NCBI GenBank assembly: GCA_934572355.1
Contig: CAKTKV010000058.1
Coordinates: forward strand, 1 to 9,208
Length of the DNA: 9,208 nucleotides
Direction: 5' to 3'
DNA from: an uncultured Oscillospiraceae bacterium
GTDB lineage: Bacteria; Bacillota; Clostridia; Oscillospirales; Oscillospiraceae
Shown: positions 1 through 5,469 of the stretch, one piece after another
Layout of the letters: each line of letters starts with the position of its first letter
Numbering within the stretch: position 1 is the first letter of the stretch
Made by a program: the position numbers and the translations under genes
Notes under the pieces: model-generated
What the model was told of the DNA's origin: nothing
The model's database searches: none
What the model saw: the letters and a program-made list of their open reading frames with translations, nothing else

Positions 1-1815
1 GTGCGCAGCCTGATGAAATATTCCGACCGGGACGGCAATGCCTTTGAGGAGAAGATAAGCCAGCTGCGCATTTACTCCGGTGCGAAGTACGACACGGCGG
101 AGACAGTCTGCCCCGGCCAGATATGCGCGGCGCTCGGCCTTACGGGAACATATCCGGGACAGGGACTCGGCGCGGTAGGAGACTTTGCCGAGCCGCTGCT
201 GGAGCCGGTGATGAGCTACCGCGTTATTCTCCCGCCGCAGAGCGACCCGGCGGTGCTCCTGCCGAAGCTCATGCAGCTCGACCAAGAGGACCCGCAGCTG
301 CACATCGTCTGGAACGAGCGCACGCGCGAGATAAGCGTGCAGCTTATGGGCAGGGTGCAGGCGGAGATATTCCGCAGCCTTGTGAAGGAGCGCTTTGACA
401 CGGACATCACGCTCGACACAGGGCGCATCATGTACCGCGAGACTATAAAGGACACGGTAGAAGGCGTCGGGCATTTCGAGCCGCTGCGCCACTATGCCGA
501 GGTGCATCTGCTGCTCGAGCCGCTGCCGCGCGGCAGCGGGATAGAGATTTCAAGCAGCTGCCCGGAGGACGAGCTTGACCGCAATTGGCAGCGGCTCATC
601 CTCACGCACCTTGCCGAGAAGCAGCATATCGGCGTGCTGACCGGCTCGCCGGTGACGGATATACGCTTCACGCTCGCCGCGGGGCGCGCGCACATAAAAC
701 ACACCGAGGGCGGGGATTTCCGTCAGGCAACTTACCGCGCCGTGCGTCAGGGGCTGATGCAGGCAGAGAGCGTCCTGCTCGAACCGTGGTACAGCTTCGT
801 GCTTGAAGTACCGGCAGAGCAGATAGGCCGGGCGATAAGCGACGTGCGCGCGATGAACGGCGAGATAGACTCCCCAGAGGACGCGGGCGGCATGATGCGC
901 CTTGAGGGTGCGGCGCCCGTCGCGGGGATGAACGAATACATGCAGGAGCTGCTGGCCTATACCCACGGCCGGGGTAGACTCAGCCTGACGCCGGGCGGCT
1001 ACCGGGCGTGCCGCGATCAGCAGAAGATAGTCGACGCAATAGGCTACGAACTGGAGCGGGACACCGATAACCCCGTCGACTCTGTGTTCTGCTCGCACGG
1101 CGCGGGCGTGAACATCCCGTGGGATCAGGTGAAGGACTACATGCACCTTGAAAGCTGCCTGAAGCCGCCGGTCGAGGAGGCAGCGCCCGCCGCTGCGCCG
1201 CGGTACAGGAGCCTCAGCATCGACGACCGCGAGCTTGAGGCGATAATGGAGCGCGAGTTCGGGAAGATAAAGCGCCCGCAGTATTCCGCGCGGCAGGTCA
1301 ATGCCGCGGCGAGCGAACCGACGTTTGAGAAGAAACCGGAGTTTATCATCGTCGACGGCTATAACCTCATTTTCGCGTGGGACGAGCTTAAAAAGCTTGC
1401 CGCCGACAGGCTCGACTTAGCACGCGGGAGGCTGATGGATATGCTGTCAAACTACTGCGGCTTTACAAAAGCTAAGCTCGTACTGGTATTCGACGGCTTC
1501 CGCACGCCGGGAAACCCCGGCTCGCGCGAGGATTACCACAACATAAACGTCGCCTTCACAAAGGACGGCGAGACGGGGGACGCATATATCGAGCGCCTTG
1601 CCGACGAGATAGGGAAGAACTACTCTGTGCGCGTCGTGACGAGCGATAACCTGATACGGCTCTCGGCACTGCGCTCGGGCGTGCTGCGCTGCTCATCGGG
1701 CGAGTTCAAGAACGAGGTCGAGTGGGTGCTCGGCCAGATAGACGCGGTTCTGAAAAAAAGCAACCAGAGCGCGCATAAAACAAGGATAGCGGACAAAATT
1801 AATGGAAAACAGTGA
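1..1815 (+). CDS. TetM/EF-G-like ribosomal GTPase fused to C-terminal NYN (Rae1/YacP-like) RNase domain, 5'-partial
   Basis: The reading frame is open at the window edge, and the GTG at position 1 is probably an internal Val. About 270 residues, including the GTPase domain, should lie upstream. Visible residues 1-63 match the end of TetM domain II, about 66-145 domain III, 150-255 domain IV and 262-345 domain V. The clostridial signature DSVFCSHGAG follows, then an Ala/Pro-rich linker (about 392-446). Residues 447-585 form an NYN/PIN-like domain resembling B. subtilis Rae1 (YacP): VDGYN (D452), FDG (D498), ETGD (D527) and TSDN (D549) supply the acidic metal-binding residues. TetM-type proteins bind the ribosome at the EF-G site, and Rae1 cuts mRNA in the ribosomal A site. 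The fusion therefore suggests a GTP-driven factor that delivers a nuclease to the ribosome (inference). The domain IV loop (229-241) lacks TetM's SPVS sequence, so a tetracycline-resistance label is doubtful. It overlaps ylmH by 14 nt. Confidence 0.88.
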   Translation: MRSLMKYSDRDGNAFEEKISQLRIYSGAKYDTAETVCPGQICAALGLTGTYPGQGLGAVGDFAEPLLEPVMSYRVILPPQSDPAVLLPKLMQLDQEDPQLHIVWNERTREISVQLMGRVQAEIFRSLVKERFDTDITLDTGRIMYRETIKDTVEGVGHFEPLRHYAEVHLLLEPLPRGSGIEISSSCPEDELDRNWQRLILTHLAEKQHIGVLTGSPVTDIRFTLAAGRAHIKHTEGGDFRQATYRAVRQGLMQAESVLLEPWYSFVLEVPAEQIGRAISDVRAMNGEIDSPEDAGGMMRLEGAAPVAGMNEYMQELLAYTHGRGRLSLTPGGYRACRDQQKIVDAIGYELERDTDNPVDSVFCSHGAGVNIPWDQVKDYMHLESCLKPPVEEAAPAAAPRYRSLSIDDRELEAIMEREFGKIKRPQYSARQVNAAASEPTFEKKPEFIIVDGYNLIFAWDELKKLAADRLDLARGRLMDMLSNYCGFTKAKLVLVFDGFRTPGNPGSREDYHNINVAFTKDGETGDAYIERLADEIGKNYSVRVVTSDNLIRLSALRSGVLRCSSGEFKNEVEWVLGQIDAVLKKSNQSAHKTRIADKINGKQ

Positions 1816-2545
1816 ACTTCTGAAACGCGGCGAGGATCTTGCCCGCCGCTGCAAAAATAAGGGCTGCCTGACCTCAACGGGCTTTCTCACCCCGGCGGAG
1901 CAGTACGCGCTGGCGCATGACGCCGAGCTGCGCTTCAGCCGCATGGTGTTCCGCGGCGGGCATGAGGACTTCGAGCGCGGCATGGTCTTTTTCCTGCCGG
2001 ACTACATGGAGGAGGCGGAACTTGAAGAGAGTGAGCATATCCGTGCAATAAAGCTCACCGCCGCGTTCGGCGAGCCCGGCCACCGCGACTATATGGGCGC
2101 GGTGCTCGGCATGGGCGTGAACCGCGAATGGGTCGGGGATATCATCGTCGACGGGAGCATGGCATACGTGCTGTGTCAGCCAAGCGTGCTGCGCCACCTG
2201 CTGAGTATAGACAAGGTCGGGCGCTGCGGCGTGCGCGCGGAGGAGATCGCGCTCTCGGAGCTGCCGCATAAGGCGCGGCAGAGCGAGGAGCGCAGCTTCA
2301 CGTTGATGAGCCTGCGGCTCGACGCGCTGTGCTCGGGCATGTTCCGCATCTCGCGCACCGAGGCCGCGCGGCAGATCGCCGCGGGGAACGTGAGCCTTAA
2401 TTATACGGAGTGCCTGAAAGGCGACAGAAGCGTCAAGGAGGGGGACATCGTCTCGCTGCGCGGCGCGGGCAAGGGCAGGCTCAAGGAGCTGGGCGGCAGC
2501 TCCAAAAAGGGCCGCCTGTTTGTGACGGCTGAAATTTTCAAATGA
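1802..2545 (+). CDS. ylmH: YlmH-family RNA-binding protein with S4 domain
   Basis: This 247-residue protein follows B. subtilis YlmH over its full length. Shared landmarks are FLTPAEQ near the N-terminus, FRGGHEDFER, the HRDYMGAVLGMGVNRE block, GDIIVDG, and a C-terminal S4 RNA-binding domain (about 165-235) beginning at SLRLDAL with R172 and D174. S4 domains bind structured RNA, and YlmH has been implicated in ribosome-associated quality control as well as in the cell-division gene cluster. It acts in the cytoplasm, probably on the 50S subunit. The ATG lies 14 nt inside the preceding GTPase-NYN gene, so the two are probably translationally coupled. A purine-rich AAGGA about 15 nt upstream is a distant ribosome binding site. 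In many Firmicutes ylmH sits between ylmG and divIVA; here it is next to a translation factor and a peptidase. The family is certain, the cellular role less so. Confidence 0.93.
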   Translation: MENSELLKRGEDLARRCKNKGCLTSTGFLTPAEQYALAHDAELRFSRMVFRGGHEDFERGMVFFLPDYMEEAELEESEHIRAIKLTAAFGEPGHRDYMGAVLGMGVNREWVGDIIVDGSMAYVLCQPSVLRHLLSIDKVGRCGVRAEEIALSELPHKARQSEERSFTLMSLRLDALCSGMFRISRTEAARQIAAGNVSLNYTECLKGDRSVKEGDIVSLRGAGKGRLKELGGSSKKGRLFVTAEIFK

Positions 2546-2557
2546 ACGGAGAAAAAT

Positions 2558-3766
2558 ATGAGAGCTTATGAACGGCTTCTGAAATATGCGGCAGTCGATA
2601 CGCAGAGCAGCGAGGACGCGCAGGGGACGCCCAGTACGCCCGGACAGCTCAGGCTCTGTGCGCTCCTCGCGGAGGAGATGCGAGCTATCGGGCTGCAAAA
2701 GGTCTATGAGGACGGGCGCGGCTATGTCTACGGATATCTCCCGGCGAGCGCGGGCATGGAAAACGAGCAGACGATCGGCTTCATTGCCCATGTCGACACC
2801 GCACCGGATTTCTCCGGGACGGGCGTGAAGCCCGTGCTGCATGAGAACTACGACGGCGGGGACGTTACCCTTGGGACGAGCGGACTGGTGCTCTCACCTG
2901 AAAAGTTCCCTGATCTCAAAGACTGCGCCGGCCAGACGCTCATAACCACTGACGGCACAACGCTACTCGGCGCGGACGACAAGGCGGGCGTAGCTGAGAT
3001 AATGACGGCCTGCGAGCGCATTGTGAAAGAAAACCTGCCGCACTGCGCTGTCGCCGTGGCCTTCACGCCCGACGAGGAGATAGGCAGCGGGGCGGAGCTG
3101 CTCGACCTTGAGCGCTTCGGCGCGGGCTTTGCCTACACTGTCGACGGCGACGAGGTAGGCGAGATAAACTATGAGACCTTCAACGCCGCCGCGGCGAGCT
3201 GGGAGATACGCGGCGTGAACGTCCACCCCGGCAGTGCAAAGGGGATAATGATAAACGCGGCGCTCGTCGCGTGTGAGATAAATTCCCTGCTCCCGGCGGA
3301 GGAGATACCGGCGATGACCGGGGGCTACGAGGGCTTTTACCACCTGCTGGAAATGAACGCCTCGGTCGAGCGGGCGGAGATGAAATATATAATCCGCGAC
3401 CATGACGCAGGGAAATTCGCCCAGCGCTGCGCGACCATGCGCGATATCGAGCGGCGCATGAACGAAAAATACGGCGCGGGTACGGCAAAGCTCACCTTGA
3501 AGGAGCAGTACCGCAACATGGCGGAGGTGCTCAATAAACGTATGGACATCATCGAGCGGGCAAAGCGCGCGATGGAAAAGCGCGGCATCGCGCCAATCAT
3601 CCGCCCGGTGCGCGGCGGGACGGACGGCGCGCAGCTCTCGTTCCGCGGCCTGCCCTGCCCGAACCTCGGCACCGGCGGCAGCACTTTCCACGGCCCTTAT
3701 GAGCATATCACCGCGGAGCATATGGACGAAGCGATTGACATAATACTGAATATAATCGAAGGGTGA
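2558..3766 (+). CDS. pepT: Peptidase T (tripeptide aminopeptidase, M20B family)
   Basis: This 402-residue cytoplasmic di-zinc aminopeptidase releases the N-terminal residue of tripeptides. All expected metal and catalytic residues are present at or within one position of the E. coli PepT numbering: H78 and D80 in HVDTAPDFSG, D140 in LLGADDKAG, the pair E173/E174 in PDEEIGSG, D196 in TVDGDEVG, and H378 in the C-terminal HGPYEHI. The lid (dimerisation) domain occupies about residues 205-315, and GGTDGAQLSFRGLPCPN is also diagnostic. Length is close to the family norm of about 405-410. It starts 12 nt after ylmH with GGAGA five bases before the ATG, and its stop overlaps the ribosome binding site of the following transporter gene. 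It is therefore an inner gene of the + strand operon. It probably completes the breakdown of peptides, either imported or produced by cytoplasmic proteolysis. Confidence 0.96.
   Translation: MRAYERLLKYAAVDTQSSEDAQGTPSTPGQLRLCALLAEEMRAIGLQKVYEDGRGYVYGYLPASAGMENEQTIGFIAHVDTAPDFSGTGVKPVLHENYDGGDVTLGTSGLVLSPEKFPDLKDCAGQTLITTDGTTLLGADDKAGVAEIMTACERIVKENLPHCAVAVAFTPDEEIGSGAELLDLERFGAGFAYTVDGDEVGEINYETFNAAAASWEIRGVNVHPGSAKGIMINAALVACEINSLLPAEEIPAMTGGYEGFYHLLEMNASVERAEMKYIIRDHDAGKFAQRCATMRDIERRMNEKYGAGTAKLTLKEQYRNMAEVLNKRMDIIERAKRAMEKRGIAPIIRPVRGGTDGAQLSFRGLPCPNLGTGGSTFHGPYEHITAEHMDEAIDIILNIIEG
3762..3766 (+). promoter_or_regulatory. Ribosome binding site deciding the MFS start
   Basis: GGTGA, complementary to the 16S 3' end UCACC, lies eight bases before the ATG at 3775 and includes the TGA stop of pepT. 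It favours ATG 3775 over GTG 3763, which would have no upstream ribosome binding site at a usable distance. The layout suggests translation of the transporter is coupled to the end of pepT. Confidence 0.6.
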
Positions 3767-3774
3767 CAGTGCAA

Positions 3775-5055
3775 ATGAACACGACGACGAAGCTATCGGC
3801 GCGCAAGTGGATCACGCTTATCCTCGTCGGTCTGTTCGGGCAGTTTGCCTGGACGATCGAGAACATGTACTTCAACGTCTTCCTGTATAACACCATCTCT
3901 ACCGACCCGTGGTACATCGCGGAAATGGTCGGCTGGTCGGCTGCCGCCGCGACGCTGACGACGCTTCTGATGGGCGCGCTGTCGGATAAGCTCGGCAGGA
4001 GAAAGCCGTTCATCGCGGCGGGCTATGTCCTGTGGGGACTTTCGACCGCAGTGTTCGGGTACATTACGCCCGAGAACGCCGCGCGGCTCTTTCCAGGGAC
4101 GAACGCCGTCGCGTCAGCGGCGATGCTCGTCGTCATAATGGACTGCGTGATGACCTTCTTTGGCAGCACGGCAAACGACGCGGCCTTCAACGCCTATGTC
4201 ACCGACATTACGGATAACTCGAACCGCGGCCGTGCGGAGAGCGTGCTCGCCATCCTGCCGCTTATATCGATGCTTATCATCTTCGGCGCTTTCGACGGGC
4301 TGACGCAGCAGGGGAGATGGCAGGAGTTCTTCAATATCTTCGGCCTTGCGGTGAGTGTCGTCGGCGTGCTGGCCATCTTCCTCGTGAAGGACGAGCCGGG
4401 GCTTAAGCGCGGCTCTGACAGCTATTTTAAGAACCTGCTCTACGGCTTCAGGCCGTCGGTCGTGAAGGAGAACCCGGAGCTTTATCTGTCGTTTGCGGCG
4501 TTCTGCCTGTTCTCGGTTGCGGTGCAGGTGTTCTTCCCGTACCTCATCATCTACATACAGAACTACCTCGGCATCACGGACTATGCGATAGTCCTCGGCG
4601 TGGTGCTGATCCTCGCGTCTGTCGTGAGCGTCGTGTCGGGGCGCTTTATCGACCGGCTCGGCAAGCTGCGCTTCGTGTTCCCAGCGGCGGCAGTCATGCT
4701 CGCGGGGCTTGTGGGCATGTTCTTTGTGCGCGGGAGCGCCGGCGTGATGATCGCGGGAACGGTGATGATGAGCGGGTACATGATGATGACCTCGGCGCTC
4801 GGCGCGAATATCCGCGACTGGACGCCTGCCGGCAAGGCCGGGCATTTCCAGGGCATACGCATGATATTTGCAGTGCTGCTGCCGATGGTGACAGGCCCCG
4901 CGATAGGCGCGGCGGTCATAAAGAACGGCGCGAGCACCTATGTGGAGCTGGGGCAGGTAAAGACCGTTCCGACTCCGGGGATATACCTTGCCGCGGCTGC
5001 CGTGCTGCTGCTGACCTTTGTGCCGATATTGGTACTGCGGAGGAAAGAGCAATAA
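3775..5055 (+). CDS. MFS transporter, 12 transmembrane helices (GPH/SLC45-like)
   Basis: This 426-residue inner-membrane protein has about twelve hydrophobic segments (roughly 11-31, 46-66, 78-94, 106-128, 154-176, 186-203, 236-261, 268-286, 297-316, 322-342, 364-388, 398-418). The major facilitator loop motif GALSDKLGRRKP follows helix 2, and its second-half copy GRFIDRLGKLRF follows helix 8. The stretch NDAAFNAYVTDITD, followed by an Arg-rich loop (NRGRAES), resembles GPH (MelB)-type and SLC45-type sugar carriers. A sugar or related small-molecule symporter is plausible, but the substrate cannot be read from the sequence. The gene starts eight bases after the pepT stop, so it is cotranscribed and probably coupled. 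No clear intrinsic terminator follows; the next signal is the asnB promoter 44 bases downstream. The family is confident, the substrate unknown. Confidence 0.88.
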   Translation: MNTTTKLSARKWITLILVGLFGQFAWTIENMYFNVFLYNTISTDPWYIAEMVGWSAAAATLTTLLMGALSDKLGRRKPFIAAGYVLWGLSTAVFGYITPENAARLFPGTNAVASAAMLVVIMDCVMTFFGSTANDAAFNAYVTDITDNSNRGRAESVLAILPLISMLIIFGAFDGLTQQGRWQEFFNIFGLAVSVVGVLAIFLVKDEPGLKRGSDSYFKNLLYGFRPSVVKENPELYLSFAAFCLFSVAVQVFFPYLIIYIQNYLGITDYAIVLGVVLILASVVSVVSGRFIDRLGKLRFVFPAAAVMLAGLVGMFFVRGSAGVMIAGTVMMSGYMMMTSALGANIRDWTPAGKAGHFQGIRMIFAVLLPMVTGPAIGAAVIKNGASTYVELGQVKTVPTPGIYLAAAAVLLLTFVPILVLRRKEQ

Positions 5056-5098
5056 GCTACCCCCGGGGAAGTTGCACAAAATCTTCTGCAAAAAACTG

Positions 5099-5127
5099 TT
5101 GACAATGTCGAACGAGAGGTGTATATT
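5099..5127 (+). promoter_or_regulatory. Sigma-A promoter of the T-box/asnB unit
   Basis: A perfect -35 box TTGACA (5099-5104), a 17-base spacer and a -10 box TATATT (5122-5127) match the housekeeping promoter consensus almost exactly. Transcription should start near 5133-5136, about 335 bases before the asnB start codon. This gives a leader of the right length for a T-box. Confidence 0.88.
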
Positions 5128-5137
5128 ACACGCATCA

Positions 5138-5181
5138 AAAGACAGTGATGCTTCGGAACCGGTTCCGGGCGCTGTGTCTTT
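5138..5181 (+). promoter_or_regulatory. Extra 5' hairpin of the leader, with a 14-bp palindrome
   Basis: AAAGACAGTG (5138-5147) can pair with CGCT-GT-GTCTTT (5170-5181), leaving a two-base bulge. It encloses the perfect palindrome CGGAACCGGTTCCG (5154-5167). This hairpin lies between the transcription start and T-box stem I and is not a standard T-box element. An alternative pairing, GCATCA (5132-5137) with TGATGC (5146-5151), excludes its outer stem. At the DNA level the palindrome could instead be a repressor site just downstream of the promoter. Confidence 0.5.
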
Positions 5182-5403
5182 CACAAATTTACAGGCGTTT
5201 GAATCCGGACAAGTAATGCGGGGAACTCACTTACAGAGAGTGCGCGGAAGCTGAAAAGCGCACAGCCGAGCCTGCACGAATAACACCGGGTGAGCCGCGA
5301 GGGGAAAGGGAAACCGAGTATCCGAGCCGTCCGCGTCCCGCGTCAGTGGACAAGGGTTTGATTGAACCCCGGGAATGAGAAAAAAGATAGGTGGCACCGC
5401 GAG

Positions 5404-5440
5404 GTACAGCACTTGCCCTATCGTACATGCTGAACATTTT
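5404..5440 (+). terminator. Weak candidate terminator hairpin competing with the T-box antiterminator
   Basis: GTACAGCA (5404-5411) can pair with TGCTGAAC (5428-5435), giving seven pairs and one A-A mismatch, followed by ATTTT. The loop contains the antiterminator strand CCTATC, so the two folds exclude each other, which is the expected T-box topology. The stem is short and the T-run has only four bases, weak for a GC-rich genome. This assignment is tentative. Confidence 0.3.
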
Positions 5441-5455
5441 GGATCCGACATCAAT

Positions 5456-5461
5456 GGGAGG
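5456..5461 (+). promoter_or_regulatory. Ribosome binding site of asnB
   Basis: GGGAGG sits eight bases before the ATG at 5470 and only two before the ATG at 5464, so it fixes the start at 5470. It lies in a possible hairpin in which AACATTT (5433-5439) pairs with AAATGTT (5462-5468) and TCC (5444-5446) with GGA (5457-5459). Such a fold could partly hide this site. Confidence 0.8.
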
Positions 5462-5469
5462 AAATGTTT

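Larger units (their letters stand above)
5134..5440 (+). promoter_or_regulatory. T-box leader, predicted tRNA-Asn specific, upstream of asnB
   Basis: The T-box hallmark AGGTGGCACCGCG is at 5389-5401, inside an antiterminator closed by GATAGG (5386-5391) and CCTATC (5417-5422). Stem I can be drawn from 5218 to 5298: GCGG/CCGC, then CTCAC/GTGAG, then a specifier loop with the usual ACAGAGAG on its 5' side and GAAT-AAC-ACC on its 3' side, then GTGC/GCAC and a short distal arm. The specifier codon reads AAC (5282-5284), which is Asn. The tRNA-end-binding bases TGGC (5392-5395) pair with GCCA, the 3' end expected for tRNA-Asn with discriminator G73. Further stems are GTCCGC/GTGGAC (5330-5335/5347-5352) and GGGTT/AACCC (5354-5358/5365-5369). 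Uncharged tRNA-Asn should stabilise the antiterminator and raise asnB expression. The distal arm of stem I is compact (about 38 nt). Confidence 0.92.

Noticed and set aside
1..1815. Calling the first gene a tetracycline-resistance gene
   Set aside because: Only domains II-V are visible, the drug-proximal loop differs from TetM, and a nuclease domain is fused at the end. Similarity to TetM alone does not support resistance.
1874..2842. Long - strand open frame (322 codons) opposite ylmH and pepT
   Set aside because: It lies antisense to two well-recognised genes, its translation is rich in His/Arg/Ala with no family resemblance, and long antisense frames are expected in GC-rich coding DNA.
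2963..3721. - strand open frame (252 codons) opposite pepT
   Set aside because: It is a shadow of pepT, which has every catalytic residue in place on the + strand.
3763..3774. GTG at 3763 as the start of the MFS gene
   Set aside because: It would leave no ribosome binding site at a workable distance, whereas ATG 3775 has GGTGA eight bases upstream. The four extra residues add nothing conserved.
5056..5098. Terminator after the MFS gene
   Set aside because: CCCCGGGG and TTGCA/TGCAA are short self-complementary stretches, but neither forms a long stem and no T-run follows.
4114..5184. Long - strand open frame (356 codons) opposite the MFS gene
   Set aside because: It is a composition artefact full of His and Arg, runs across the asnB promoter region, and has no ribosome binding site or recognisable domain.
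5464..5469. ATG at 5464 as the asnB start
   Set aside because: It is only two bases from the GGGAGG ribosome binding site and would bury the catalytic Cys, which must directly follow the initiator Met.
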